This document shows, piece by piece, positions 32,913 through 42,573 of a stretch of 53,792 nucleotides of DNA. The position numbers were made by a program, and so were the translations under genes. The first letter of the stretch is position 1. Each line of letters starts with the position of its first letter. This DNA is from Flavobacteriales bacterium (GTDB taxonomy: Bacteria > Bacteroidota > Bacteroidia > Flavobacteriales_D > Crocinitomicaceae): positions 1 to 53,792 of the forward strand of contig CANHOA010000022.1 in NCBI GenBank assembly GCA_947462255.1, given 5' to 3'. Under the pieces are notes generated by a model. It was not told the origin of the DNA, ran no database searches, and saw nothing but the letters and a program-made list of their open reading frames with translations.

Positions 32913-32920
32913 CAAAGATA
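32913..32920 (-). promoter_or_regulatory. -7 box TATCTTTG for the PaaY-like gene
   Basis: A perfect TAnnTTTG on the minus strand lies 45 bases before the start, within the 59-bp divergent spacer shared with the esterase gene. Confidence 0.55.
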
Positions 32921-32926
32921 CAAACC

Positions 32927-34099
32927 ATGAAAATAATCAGTTCAAAAAATAATTCTATCCTCAAAAAAGGGCTTGTTTTTGCATCAATCCTACTTTCTTT
33001 TTCTTGTTTTTCACAGCAAACAATCAATGGAAGTATCGTGCACGATGGCATCGTTCGCACGTATAAATTATATGTCCCTGCGATTTATAATGCAAATACG
33101 GCTGTTCCATTACTGTTTAATTTTCATGGATATACCAGTAATTCAAATGAACAAATGTTTTATGGGGATTTTAGAAATATTGCTGATACGGCTAACTTTC
33201 TTGTGGTGCATCCTCAAGGGACCTTAGACAATACAAATACTACTCATTTTAATGTCGGGTGGGGCGGTAGTTCTGTTGATGACGTAGGTTTTACAGAAGC
33301 TTTACTAGACTCTTTATCAGCTGCTTATTCGATTAACCAAAACAGGATTTATGCCGTTGGAATGTCAAATGGGGGATTTATGAGTTTTCGACTTGCCTGT
33401 GATTTAAGTGCGAAAATAGCAGCCGTAGGATCTGTTACAGGTTCCATGTTGCCTTCCACATTGGTGAATTGTAATTCCACACATCCTATGCCTGTTATTC
33501 AAATTCATGGAACAACTGACCAAACTGTTCCTTATAATGGCTCAGCCGGATGGACAGCATCCATTTCAAATGTTTTAGACCATTGGGCCACATTTAATAA
33601 TTGCTCACCAGTTCCAACCATTGTTAATGTTCCTAATACCAATTTATCAGACGGAAGTACGGTGGAGAAATACACCTACGATAATGGTGATAATTGCAGC
33701 GAGGTAGTTCATTTCAAAGTGACCAATGGTCAACATACATGGCCTGGGAGTATTTTTAATTTAGCAGGGACCAACTACGATATCAATGCTTCAGTGGAGA
33801 TTTGGAATTTTCTTTCTAAGTATGATATCTTTGGATTAATCTCTTGTAATCCAGCAAAAGTTGATGAGCAATTCGGCAGCGTAGATTTTCAAGTATTTCC
33901 AAATCCATCTAACAAATCTATACGAGTCGATATGAAAACCGCTGAATCATCTTTATATGAAATCTATTCTTTGTGCGGACAACTTTTGAAATCTGGATCC
34001 ATTTCAAAGACTAGCAATGAAATCGATCTTTCTAATTTAGATCCGCAGGGATACCTTCTTAAAATAGGAGACCATTACCAACGCATTATAAAGTTGTAA
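32927..34099 (+). CDS. Secreted PHB-depolymerase/feruloyl-esterase-like hydrolase with T9SS tail
   Basis: The 390-aa protein has a long signal peptide (ending CFSQ, residue 30) and an alpha/beta-hydrolase of the LpqC/poly(3-hydroxybutyrate) depolymerase type: oxyanion LLFNFHGYTSN, nucleophile GMSNGG, catalytic Asp in HGTTDQTVPY and His in NGQHTWPG. A T9SS type A sorting tail follows (VFPNPSNKSIRVDM to the end). Substrates for this family include PHB, cinnamoyl esters and acetylated sugars; sequence does not decide. The second ORF-like frame inside is not real. Confidence 0.92.
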   Translation: MKIISSKNNSILKKGLVFASILLSFSCFSQQTINGSIVHDGIVRTYKLYVPAIYNANTAVPLLFNFHGYTSNSNEQMFYGDFRNIADTANFLVVHPQGTLDNTNTTHFNVGWGGSSVDDVGFTEALLDSLSAAYSINQNRIYAVGMSNGGFMSFRLACDLSAKIAAVGSVTGSMLPSTLVNCNSTHPMPVIQIHGTTDQTVPYNGSAGWTASISNVLDHWATFNNCSPVPTIVNVPNTNLSDGSTVEKYTYDNGDNCSEVVHFKVTNGQHTWPGSIFNLAGTNYDINASVEIWNFLSKYDIFGLISCNPAKVDEQFGSVDFQVFPNPSNKSIRVDMKTAESSLYEIYSLCGQLLKSGSISKTSNEIDLSNLDPQGYLLKIGDHYQRIIKL

Positions 34100-34214
34100 T
34101 AATTGCCTTAAGATAGGAGAGCCTTATTATTGCTTAGATATTCTATTTAACATAATATTAATTATAGTACAAAAGGATAATAGTTCTTTTCGTGAGCAAT
34201 TCTATTATTGTTCT

Positions 34215-34222
34215 TAAATTTG
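34215..34222 (+). promoter_or_regulatory. -7 box TAAATTTG before the MutS2-like gene
   Basis: A perfect TAnnTTTG ends only three bases before the ATG at 34226. If used, the transcript would start at or inside the first codons, implying a leaderless mRNA, so the box may instead be fortuitous. Confidence 0.35.
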
Positions 34223-34225
34223 CAG

Positions 34226-36343
34226 ATGCCAGCATTAATCTGTGATAGTCAAACATTAAAGGAATTAGGATTCCCTACCATCATAACGTATTTAGAAAAA
34301 CATGCCTTTGGACCAAGTGCCAAACAAAACATTCAAGAGCTACGACCAACGAATAATACAAGTGAACTTCTACAGAATCTTAAAGCTGTTCAAGAAATTG
34401 TTTCTCTGAAGCGCCTTAATATCATTTTTCCAGCTTTAGATTTTGAGGAACTTACCCAAGAAATCCAATTGCTAGGGATTACTGATGCTGTATTACCAGC
34501 CGAAAGTTTTTTTAGAATTGTAAATACATCCGTATTAATTAATGAAATTCTCCAATTCTTTGAATTAAATCCCAATAAATACCCGCTTATTAAGGCGATT
34601 TTTAGGGATTGTACATTAACGAAAGAACTGATTAACAGTATTAATAAGGTGCTTGATCGTCGTGGAATTGTCAAAGATGATGCGTCAAATGATTTGGCTA
34701 TCATTCGTCAAAAAATGAAGTCTTTAAAAGCACAAATCAATCGAAATTTTGAGCGGGAACTTAGAAAATGGCGCAAAGAAAATATCCTGGGGGAAACCTT
34801 TGAAACGTTTATTAATGAACGCCGGGTACTCACCGTCCAATCTACATATAAAAGAAAAGTAGCTGGAAGGTTTTTAGGATCTAGTAAAACGGGAAGCTTA
34901 AGTTATGTTGAACCGCTCGCTAATGTCGCGCTGAATCAAGAACTTGATTGGCTTATTGATGATGAAATTAAAGAAATTCGCAAAATTTTACAGCAACTTA
35001 CCAGGGAAATCAGTTATCATTTACCCTTGATTAATGCTTATCATACGGCACTTTGCACCTATGATTTTACGCATGCAAAAGCAAAGTTAGCCATTGAAAT
35101 GAATGCTTGTTTGCCCATCATTGAGAAAACTCCTCAACTTAAATGGAACAGTGCCTTCCACCCTATTCTTCGGCAAAACAATCAGCTCCTTAATAAAAAG
35201 ACGCTTCCCCAAGACATTGTATTAGACAAAAACGCAAGAATACTAGTTATTTCTGGTCCAAATGCTGGTGGAAAGAGCATTACGCTTAAAACTGTTGGTT
35301 TACTGCAGGTTATGCTGCAATCGGGCTTATTGATTCCTGTTGATTCAAATAGTAAAGCAAGTGTTTTTAATGAAATTTTATCTGATATTGGTGATAATCA
35401 ATCTATTGATAATGAATTAAGTACGTATTCTTATCGATTAAAAAGAATTAACTATTTTTTGCAAATTGCTAGCAAAGAAAGTTTGTTTCTTTTAGATGAA
35501 TTTGGCACAGGTTCCGATCCTGATTTAGGCGGCGCCATTGCGGAAGTATTTTTCGAATCGCTGTATGAAAAGGAATGCTTTAGTGTTATCACTACTCATT
35601 ATACGAATATAAAAATTAAAGCAGGTCAGCTTGAAAAGACCATGAATGGTTGTATGTTGTTTGATGTATCGTCCTTAAAACCACTGTTTCAACTATCAAT
35701 CGGTCAACCGGGAAGTTCTTTTACCTTTGAAATAGCAAAAATTGTAGGAATAAGTGAAAAGCTTATCAAAAAAGCCAAAGATTCCTTAGGTGATAATAAA
35801 ATACGCTTTGATAAGTTGCTAAGCAGCTTGCAGAAAGATAAAAACGAAATTGAAAGACTCATTAGCACTAATCAACTAACGGAGAGAAAAGCTAAAGAAA
35901 CAATTGCGTATTATGAATCGATGAATGAAAAATTGAATCAGCGACTGCAGAGCACAAATAGTTCAATTGAAGGTCAAACCAGGCAAATTAACCTTGGAAA
36001 GAAGCTACAGGTGTTTATCGAAAGATATAATCTTAAATCAAAGAAAAAAGGTGTCAATGACGAATTAATAGAAGATATTAAGCGAATGATTATCATCGAA
36101 AAGTCGAAGCAAAACTTGAAGTTAAGTTCACAGGCTCAAACAATAAATAAAAATAAGCCATTGAGCGCCAAACAACTCGAAGCATTAAAAGTACTAGAGA
36201 ATATTAAAGTTGGATCCAAGGTTAGCATTCTTTCTACGAATCAAGTTGGCATAGTAGAACGAATCAAAGGTGATGAAGTACACTTGGAAATTGGCAATAT
36301 CCGAATGAAGGTTCAAAAATCAAAATTATTGCTTCTTGATTAA
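34226..36343 (+). CDS. MutS2-like ATPase lacking the Smr nuclease domain
   Basis: The 705-aa protein has the MutS core and ATPase: Walker A GPNAGGKS (344-351), LLDEFGTGSDPDLGGA (Walker B) and TTHYTNIKIKA, then a long coiled coil and a short KOW-like beta module (IKVGSKVSILSTNQVGIVERI). The N-terminal mismatch-binding domain of MutS is absent, which marks the MutS2 branch. Canonical MutS2 adds a C-terminal Smr endonuclease; here the protein ends at LLLLD without it. MutS2 proteins act in recombination control or ribosome rescue. The start is the ATG at 34226, not a TTG 18 bases upstream. Confidence 0.9.
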   Translation: MPALICDSQTLKELGFPTIITYLEKHAFGPSAKQNIQELRPTNNTSELLQNLKAVQEIVSLKRLNIIFPALDFEELTQEIQLLGITDAVLPAESFFRIVNTSVLINEILQFFELNPNKYPLIKAIFRDCTLTKELINSINKVLDRRGIVKDDASNDLAIIRQKMKSLKAQINRNFERELRKWRKENILGETFETFINERRVLTVQSTYKRKVAGRFLGSSKTGSLSYVEPLANVALNQELDWLIDDEIKEIRKILQQLTREISYHLPLINAYHTALCTYDFTHAKAKLAIEMNACLPIIEKTPQLKWNSAFHPILRQNNQLLNKKTLPQDIVLDKNARILVISGPNAGGKSITLKTVGLLQVMLQSGLLIPVDSNSKASVFNEILSDIGDNQSIDNELSTYSYRLKRINYFLQIASKESLFLLDEFGTGSDPDLGGAIAEVFFESLYEKECFSVITTHYTNIKIKAGQLEKTMNGCMLFDVSSLKPLFQLSIGQPGSSFTFEIAKIVGISEKLIKKAKDSLGDNKIRFDKLLSSLQKDKNEIERLISTNQLTERKAKETIAYYESMNEKLNQRLQSTNSSIEGQTRQINLGKKLQVFIERYNLKSKKKGVNDELIEDIKRMIIIEKSKQNLKLSSQAQTINKNKPLSAKQLEALKVLENIKVGSKVSILSTNQVGIVERIKGDEVHLEIGNIRMKVQKSKLLLLD

Positions 36344-36376
36344 TTCCAATTAATTTTAACCAAAAAAGCGCGTGAA

Positions 36377-37582
36377 ATGGAATTGAAAGAAACAGTTTGC
36401 TACCTAAATAGTAATGATGGCTCCGGTATTTTAGCGTTTGGCGAAAAGCAACGACTCCGTATCGACTCTCAGGAGGCATTAGAACAATTGCAGGCATTCA
36501 TTACTGAAAATTCAAACGAATACATCTTTGGATACTTGAGTTATGATCTGAAAAATGAAATTGAAAATTTATCCTCTTCTAATTCAGACCAACTAAATTT
36601 CCCGTGTTTGTTTTTTTGGGTTCCCACCCATGTGATTAAATTAGACAACGAAAATTTTTATTTTCTTCAAGGAGAAAAAAATGAGGCAAGTTTTAATTTC
36701 ATTAGTTATTTCATGGAAGAAGAAACGGACCGTAATTTTCATCAATTTAAGTACGATTTCAAACCACGTACATCCAAGGATAAATATTTAGAAACGCTAC
36801 TCAATATAAAAGATTCAATTCAGCGTGGCGATATTTATGAGGTAAACTACTGCCAGGAATTTTATTGCGAGAATGTAGAGATTAAGTATCCTCTTGATGT
36901 TTATTTCAAACTTAATGAGTTAACGAAAGCACCATTTTCAAGCTTTTTACATTTTGATGAGTATTCAATGTTTTGTGGAAGCCCAGAACGATACATTGAA
37001 AAAAAAGACGGTCGTCTTCGATCGCAACCCATAAAAGGTACTGCACCCAGAAGTAACGACCCAGAAACAGATCTGCAATTAAAAGAATCATTGCAGCAGA
37101 ATGAAAAAGAACGAGCGGAAAATATAATGATAGTGGATTTAGTGCGGAATGATTTATCAAAAATAGCGCAGGCGAAAAGTGTTAAGGTTGATGAATTATG
37201 CCAAGTTTACTCGTTTGAAAATGTGCATCAAATGATTTCTACTATTTCTTGTATTCCTAAAGAAGATGCCAGTTTTACAGATATTATTCGCGCTACATTT
37301 CCTATGGGTTCCATGACAGGTGCACCAAAATTAAAAGCCATGGAGATTATTGAACAATCGGAAGACTTTAAGCGCGGATTATATTCAGGTAGTATGGGCT
37401 ATATTTCTCCCAATGGTGATTTTGATTTTAATGTTGTGATTCGTAGTTTATTGTTTAATGAACTAACTAAGTACCTTTCTTGTGCCGTTGGTGGAGCAAT
37501 TACGATTCAATCTATTCCTGAAGACGAATACCAAGAATGTTTAACAAAAGTCAAAAGAATTTTAGACGGCTTACATGCATAA
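36377..37582 (+). CDS. pabB: Aminodeoxychorismate synthase component I (PabB) / chorismate-binding enzyme
   Basis: The 401-aa chorismate-utilising enzyme has the family motifs YEVNYCQEFY, FCGSPERYIEKKDGRLRSQPIKGTAPR, NIMIVDLVRNDLSKIA, YSFENVHQMISTI and FPMGSMTGAPKLKAMEII. PIKGT with the conserved Lys fits PabB, which makes aminodeoxychorismate for folate. The related anthranilate and isochorismate synthases cannot be fully excluded. It overlaps tilS by eight bases. Confidence 0.9.
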   Translation: MELKETVCYLNSNDGSGILAFGEKQRLRIDSQEALEQLQAFITENSNEYIFGYLSYDLKNEIENLSSSNSDQLNFPCLFFWVPTHVIKLDNENFYFLQGEKNEASFNFISYFMEEETDRNFHQFKYDFKPRTSKDKYLETLLNIKDSIQRGDIYEVNYCQEFYCENVEIKYPLDVYFKLNELTKAPFSSFLHFDEYSMFCGSPERYIEKKDGRLRSQPIKGTAPRSNDPETDLQLKESLQQNEKERAENIMIVDLVRNDLSKIAQAKSVKVDELCQVYSFENVHQMISTISCIPKEDASFTDIIRATFPMGSMTGAPKLKAMEIIEQSEDFKRGLYSGSMGYISPNGDFDFNVVIRSLLFNELTKYLSCAVGGAITIQSIPEDEYQECLTKVKRILDGLHA

Positions 37583-38840
37583 GTTAGAGGATTTAGTTCA
37601 TCAAGCGACCGCAAAATATTCTGATAGGCGCTACTTATTAGCAGTTAGTGGCGGTCTGGATTCAATGGTACTATTATCCATCTTTCATGCACTAAAATTA
37701 TCCTTTGAGGTTGCTCATGTTAATTATCAGTTGCGAGGTTTAGAAAGCGAAAATGATCAGAAACTAGTTGAAACTTTCTGTTCAAAAAATTCCATCAGAA
37801 TTCACGTTTGCCGAACTGATTTAAAAGAGATCTTAAACGATAATAAAGGTAATTTACAGCAACACGCGCGAAGAATCAGGTATGATTTCTTTCAGAAATT
37901 CATCGACGATAAGACTGTAGATTATGTTGTTACCGCACATCATCAAGACGATCAAGTGGAAACGTTTTGGTTAATGTTAAGTCGTAGCGCAGGAATTTCT
38001 GGATTGTCTGGTATGGACGAAGTATCAAATTGTATTTTTCGTCCGCTGCTAACTATTTCTAAGATGGAATTAAAAAACTATGCAATAGAACATGGAATTG
38101 AATGGCGTGAAGATCAGAGCAATCAAAAAAACGATTATCAACGAAATCTTTGGCGCAATAAGCTCCTCCCCTATTTAACGAAGGAAATTCCGAGTATAAA
38201 TACATCCGTTTTAACACTAATGGCTTGTTTTAAAGAGGATAAAGCGGTGCAGGATAAAACAGTCAGTAGTTACATTGAACAGATTCAATATACATGTTTT
38301 ATTAATTTCAATAATTATGACCAGTTATCTATTTATCAGCTAATTAAGATTTTTAATTATTTTAATATTCCGGTTTTAAAAATCGCTGAATTAAGCAAAA
38401 TACGACAAGCACAAAAAGGAAAAATCGTTTCAATAGATTCCAATAAAAGTCCTTTTTCTAGTATCGTTAAGGAATTTGATTCATTTTATTTTACAAAAAA
38501 AGAAAATAGCTTGACTATGCCGATGCTGCTTATTGAGCGTGTTGACTTAATACCTACTGCATTTACAAAACAGGAGGTGTTTTTAGATGCTCAAAAAATT
38601 GAAGGAGAATTGAGATTACGTCCTTGGATCAAAGGTGATCGGATAAATCTAGTAGGTTTAAAAGGAAGTAAATTAGTCAGTGACATCCTTACGGATGCTA
38701 AGGTTCCGAATTTTAGTAGGGATAAGCAATGGGTGTTGGTTGATGATAAACACATAATTGCCTGCTGGGGTCATGCTATTGGTAGAGATTGTCTCGCAGA
38801 CTCAACAACGAATGAAATCATATCGGTTCGAACGGCCTAA
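37575..38840 (+). CDS. tilS: tRNA(Ile)-lysidine synthase
   Basis: TilS converts C34 of the CAU-anticodon tRNA-Ile to lysidine, making it read AUA. The 421-aa protein has the PP-loop SGGLDS (25-30), HVNYQLRGLESENDQKLVE, TAHHQDDQVETFWLMLSRSAG and GLSGM in the N-terminal half, then the C-terminal domain with LRPWIKGDRINLVGLKGSKLVSDI. Length is normal. The start lies inside the end of pabB, so the two are coupled. Repeat copy A follows 31 bases after the stop. Confidence 0.96.
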   Translation: MHKLEDLVHQATAKYSDRRYLLAVSGGLDSMVLLSIFHALKLSFEVAHVNYQLRGLESENDQKLVETFCSKNSIRIHVCRTDLKEILNDNKGNLQQHARRIRYDFFQKFIDDKTVDYVVTAHHQDDQVETFWLMLSRSAGISGLSGMDEVSNCIFRPLLTISKMELKNYAIEHGIEWREDQSNQKNDYQRNLWRNKLLPYLTKEIPSINTSVLTLMACFKEDKAVQDKTVSSYIEQIQYTCFINFNNYDQLSIYQLIKIFNYFNIPVLKIAELSKIRQAQKGKIVSIDSNKSPFSSIVKEFDSFYFTKKENSLTMPMLLIERVDLIPTAFTKQEVFLDAQKIEGELRLRPWIKGDRINLVGLKGSKLVSDILTDAKVPNFSRDKQWVLVDDKHIIACWGHAIGRDCLADSTTNEIISVRTA

Positions 38841-38861
38841 GAATAAATAAAATGCAGATTA

Positions 38862-38869
38862 TATCTTTG
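38862..38869 (+). promoter_or_regulatory. -7 box TATCTTTG at the left edge of repeat copy A
   Basis: A perfect TAnnTTTG ends three bases before repeat copy A and would start transcription at about its first conserved bases. It could serve a small RNA or be the distant promoter of the S46 peptidase gene at 39125. Confidence 0.45.
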
Positions 38870-38871
38870 TT

Positions 38872-39034
38872 GATTGGTCTTAATTATACCACAAGACTAT
38901 TACATAACCCCAAGGGGGTTAACTGTTTTTAACGCTGGATGTAATCCAGCGAAAAATAACATGAAATAGTTCCCTTTTTGGCATGTATTTTTAGTTAAAA
39001 TCATGACAAAAAGATTTTAGTGATAAGAAAGCAA
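38872..39034 (+). repeat. Structured intergenic repeat, copy A
   Basis: Roughly 160 bp, shared with 43076-43235 and in the same orientation. Hairpin 1 is AACCCC/GGGGTT (38906-38920), hairpin 2 CGCTGGAT-gta-ATCCAGCG (38933-38951), and hairpin 3 AAAATCAT/(A)AGATTTT (about 38997-39018, one mismatch). A 51-nt block at 38961-39011 is identical to copy B. No ORF is present. The rest of this 285-bp gap up to 39125 is AT-rich without further structure that I can see. Confidence 0.85.
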
Positions 39035-39124
39035 GCGGTCAGATATATTTATTTATAATCGCTTAAATTCCAAAAACAATAAATTAGTATTATTTTAGCC
39101 ACCTAATATTAAATCCTTATTGTT

Positions 39125-41272
39125 ATGACACATTTGAAGAAAATACTAATTACACTATCTCTTTTCATTGGTTTTTTTGTTCATGCTGATGAAGGCATGT
39201 GGTTCCTCATGTTCATTGAGCGTTTAAATCAGCGCGACATGGAGAAAATGGGCTTGCAGTTAACAGCCGATGAAATTTACAGTATAAATCATTCCAGTTT
39301 AAAAGATGCGATTGTTCAATTTAATGGTGGCTGTACAGCAGAATTGATTTCCAAAGATGGATTAATTCTCACCAATCACCATTGTGGTTTTGGTGCAATT
39401 GCTGAATTATCAACGCCTGAAAATGATTACCTAACCAATGGTTGGTGGGCTCCTACTCGTCAAGATGAAATGAAGCCAAAATCGTTATTTGTTCGATTTT
39501 TTGTTCGAATGGATGATGTGTCATCGCGCATCCTTGGAAAAGTAAATGACAGCATGACGGAAGCTGAACGCGAAAAAATGATTAAAGATGAAATTGCTTT
39601 AATTGAAAAAGAAAATAGTGAAAATGGAAAATACACTGTGAATGTTCGATCGTTTTTTCAAGGGAACGAATATTACTATTTTGTGTATCAAGATTATAAA
39701 GATGTTCGATTAGTAGGCACACCGCCAAACAATATCGGTAAATTCGGTGGCGATACGGATAACTGGGAATGGCCAAGACATACCGGTGATTTTTCTATGT
39801 TTCGTGTGTACGCCGATACCGAAGGTAATCCGGCAGAATATTCCTTAGAAAATGTCCCATTACAGCCAAAACATCATTTACCCGTAAACATTAAAGGCGT
39901 TCAAGAAAACGACTTCGCTATGATTTTGGGTTACCCTGGCCGAACAAATCGATGGTTACCTGCAAGTGGAATTGATCAAAACGTAAAGTACGCTTACCCT
40001 GCTTGGGTTGAAGCATCAAAAACATCGATGGATGCTATGAAAGAATTCATGGATAAAGATGATGCTACTCGTCTTCAATACGCTTCAAAATATGCTGGAA
40101 TTGCAAATTATTGGAAAAATAGAGCGGGAATGATTGATGCCCTAACAAAATTCAAAACCGCAGCTTTGAAAACCAAGAACGAGAAAGAATTTAATAAGTG
40201 GGCCAATAAGAAAGAAAACAAAGCTAAATACGGTAATGCAGTCGCAAACATCAATAAATTTTATGCTGCTACCAATGATAAATCTAGACATGATAATTAC
40301 CTTCAACTAATTTTTAGAGGTTCTGAGTTTGCAAAAATATCACGAACGCTTGGTGCTCAAATTGAAGCATTTGCTAAAGTGGATGATGCTGGTAAAGAAG
40401 CAGCGATGGCTAGTTTAAAAACAGCAATTACTGAATTTTATGCTTCGATTAATCTTTCTGCTGAAAATGCGATATTTTCTAAAGGGCTAAGTTTATACTT
40501 GAATAAGGCAGATTATACGCTCGCTCCTGCTATCGTGTTGGCAGCTAAGTCGAATAAAAACGACATGAATGCATACATGAATTCATTGATGCAAAGTAGT
40601 GTTTTTGAATCAGAAAGTAAGTTGCTGAATTACATCGATAACATGGGCGACAAAAAAATATCTGATGATCCTTTGATGGCTTTATCCGCTAATTTGATTA
40701 ATCATTTGAATACACGATCAGAAGAATTGGTGGCTTTACAAACTGAATACAATAGATCATTTCGCTTATTGGTTCAAGGAATGCGTGAATCAGGATTAGC
40801 AAGTATTCAATATCCAGATGCTAATAGCACCCTTCGTTTAAGCTACGGTAAAGTGAGCGCCTTACCTGCGGATAAACGAAATGATGCGAAAGTGAATTAC
40901 TATACAACCTTACAAGGTGCTATTAATAAGTATAAGCCAAATGACGAGGAATTTGATTTGCCAAAGCGATTAATGGAATTGAATGCCACCAAAGATTTTG
41001 GAGAATACGCTGATAAAGATGGCCATATGCCTGTTAACTTCCTAACCAACAACGATATCACAGGTGGGAATTCAGGATCGCCTGTTCTAAATGGAAAAGG
41101 TGAATTAATCGGACTTGCTTTCGACGGAAATATTGAGGCAATGGCTGGTGACGTTATCTTTGATGACCTATTACAAAAGACAATTAATGTTGATATACGC
41201 TACGTACTATTTATTATCGATAAATACGCTGGCGCAAGACATATCGTTGATGAAATGACCATTATACGGTAA
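39125..41272 (+). CDS. S46 family dipeptidyl peptidase (DPP7-like)
   Basis: S46 peptidases remove dipeptides from peptide N-termini in the periplasm. The 715-aa protein has a signal peptide (ending VHA, residue 21) and the catalytic triad blocks: His86 in ILTNHHCGFGAI, Asp in GGDTDNWEWPRHTGDF, and Ser in ITGGNSGSPVLNGKG near residue 650. The S1-pocket block reads AFDGNIEAMAGD; Gly after FD is the DPP7 state, whereas acid-specific DPP11 has Arg there. So a preference for hydrophobic P1 residues is inferred. It is a single gene between repeat copy A and a bidirectional terminator. Confidence 0.93.
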   Translation: MTHLKKILITLSLFIGFFVHADEGMWFLMFIERLNQRDMEKMGLQLTADEIYSINHSSLKDAIVQFNGGCTAELISKDGLILTNHHCGFGAIAELSTPENDYLTNGWWAPTRQDEMKPKSLFVRFFVRMDDVSSRILGKVNDSMTEAEREKMIKDEIALIEKENSENGKYTVNVRSFFQGNEYYYFVYQDYKDVRLVGTPPNNIGKFGGDTDNWEWPRHTGDFSMFRVYADTEGNPAEYSLENVPLQPKHHLPVNIKGVQENDFAMILGYPGRTNRWLPASGIDQNVKYAYPAWVEASKTSMDAMKEFMDKDDATRLQYASKYAGIANYWKNRAGMIDALTKFKTAALKTKNEKEFNKWANKKENKAKYGNAVANINKFYAATNDKSRHDNYLQLIFRGSEFAKISRTLGAQIEAFAKVDDAGKEAAMASLKTAITEFYASINLSAENAIFSKGLSLYLNKADYTLAPAIVLAAKSNKNDMNAYMNSLMQSSVFESESKLLNYIDNMGDKKISDDPLMALSANLINHLNTRSEELVALQTEYNRSFRLLVQGMRESGLASIQYPDANSTLRLSYGKVSALPADKRNDAKVNYYTTLQGAINKYKPNDEEFDLPKRLMELNATKDFGEYADKDGHMPVNFLTNNDITGGNSGSPVLNGKGELIGLAFDGNIEAMAGDVIFDDLLQKTINVDIRYVLFIIDKYAGARHIVDEMTIIR

Positions 41273-41307
41273 ATCAGCCCGATTTTAAAAAAGTTTTATA
41301 GAAAATA

Positions 41308-41338
41308 ATTAAGAAGCCGCAAATTGCGGTTTCTTAAT
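41308..41338. terminator. Bidirectional terminator between the S46 peptidase and aroB
   Basis: ATTAAGAAGCCGC, AAATT loop, GCGGTTTCTTAAT: a 13-bp stem with one G-T pair. A and T runs on both sides let it stop both convergent transcripts. Its right arm covers the aroB stop codon. Confidence 0.75.
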
Positions 41339-42410
41339 TTAAGGCCTTTCCTAATAAATTTAAATGAAATAGAGCCTCCCCTACTTCTTTCTCTTTGATT
41401 TTAATATTCGTAATGGCATTTCCTATTCCTTCCAGTAATACGAAATAAATAGCGCCAGAATGATTCTTCTTGTCATTTTTCATCCGTTCAATTACGTCAG
41501 AAACATCTTCATCGGTCAGTTGAATCATAGGGAAATTACGTAAAATAACCTCCTCAATTTGATGAAATTCCTCACTGCTTATCTTTTTCTTCTTAAAAGA
41601 TAGGAAAGCTTCTGCGCAGATGCCTAAAGCAACTGCATGGCCGTGAGGTATCGCTGTTGAACTTAGAAAATGAGATTCTAAGGCATGGCCAATGGTGTGA
41701 CCAAAATTTAATTTCATCCGAACATTTGCTTCTTCTGGGTCGGCTTCCACTAAATCTAATTTTACGCGTATGGTGCGGAAAATCATTTCTTCATTTAACA
41801 ATCCATCATCTGATTTGATTTTGATTAAATCATCCCAAAGTTTTTTGTCGGAAATGAGCCCATGCTTTAACATTTCTGCATAACCATTATAAATCTCTCG
41901 TTCGGGTAATGTTTTCAAAAAGGAAACATCAATGAAAATATGAGAAGGGTTTTTAAAAACACCCAATTGATTTTTGAATCCATTCAAGTCTACACCATTT
42001 TTCCCTCCAATACAAGCATCTACCATTCCTAACAAGCTAGTGGGTATGTTAATGAAATTCATTCCTCGCTTATATAGAGCGGCAATAAATCCTCCCATAT
42101 CTGTAATGATTCCACCACCTAAATTGATAACCAGGTCCTTTCTAGAAAAATTATATTCGGTAAACGTTTCCCAAACTTGAAGACACACTTCGATCACTTT
42201 ATTCTCTTCTCCACCTGGCAATAAAATAATTTCGGCATTAATTAAGTCTGGAAAGCTAGTAAGTAGGAACTCTAGGCAACAGTCGTGCGTATTTTCATCA
42301 ACGATAATAATGATGTTTTCCTTGGAATAGTCCGATATCACCTTCGAAAAACTGGAAGTCAATAAGTCGCCAATCTGTATTTCAGTTGCTGTGGATTGAA
42401 TAACTTTCAT
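41334..42410 (-). CDS. aroB: 3-dehydroquinate synthase
   Basis: This enzyme performs the second step of the shikimate pathway (DAHP to 3-dehydroquinate; NAD- and zinc-dependent). The 358-aa protein has LPGGEENK, LVINLGGGIITDMGGFIAAL, FINIPTSLLGMVDACIGGKN, GYAEMLKHGLI and KLNFGHTIGHALESH (zinc His ligands), then IPHGHAVALG. It feeds chorismate to pabB at 36377, though it is not in the same operon. It is transcribed alone from the -7 box at 42427. Confidence 0.97.
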   Translation of the reverse strand: MKVIQSTATEIQIGDLLTSSFSKVISDYSKENIIIIVDENTHDCCLEFLLTSFPDLINAEIILLPGGEENKVIEVCLQVWETFTEYNFSRKDLVINLGGGIITDMGGFIAALYKRGMNFINIPTSLLGMVDACIGGKNGVDLNGFKNQLGVFKNPSHIFIDVSFLKTLPEREIYNGYAEMLKHGLISDKKLWDDLIKIKSDDGLLNEEMIFRTIRVKLDLVEADPEEANVRMKLNFGHTIGHALESHFLSSTAIPHGHAVALGICAEAFLSFKKKKISSEEFHQIEEVILRNFPMIQLTDEDVSDVIERMKNDKKNHSGAIYFVLLEGIGNAITNIKIKEKEVGEALFHLNLLGKALN

Positions 42411-42426
42411 GCTTGAATTTTGAGTT

Positions 42427-42434
42427 CAAAAGTA
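42427..42434 (-). promoter_or_regulatory. -7 box TACTTTTG for aroB
   Basis: A perfect TAnnTTTG on the minus strand lies 16 bases before the aroB ATG, giving a very short leader. Confidence 0.6.
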
Positions 42435-42573
42435 CACCTTAAAGCATAATATATTGCTGTAGATAAGTAATATTCTTTTGATGCTATGTTACTAAATTTA
42501 TTCGTTTTAAAAATAAAATTTTTATTTAATACCTTGTTTTCCTTATATTTATATAAATTATTATCAATTAATC

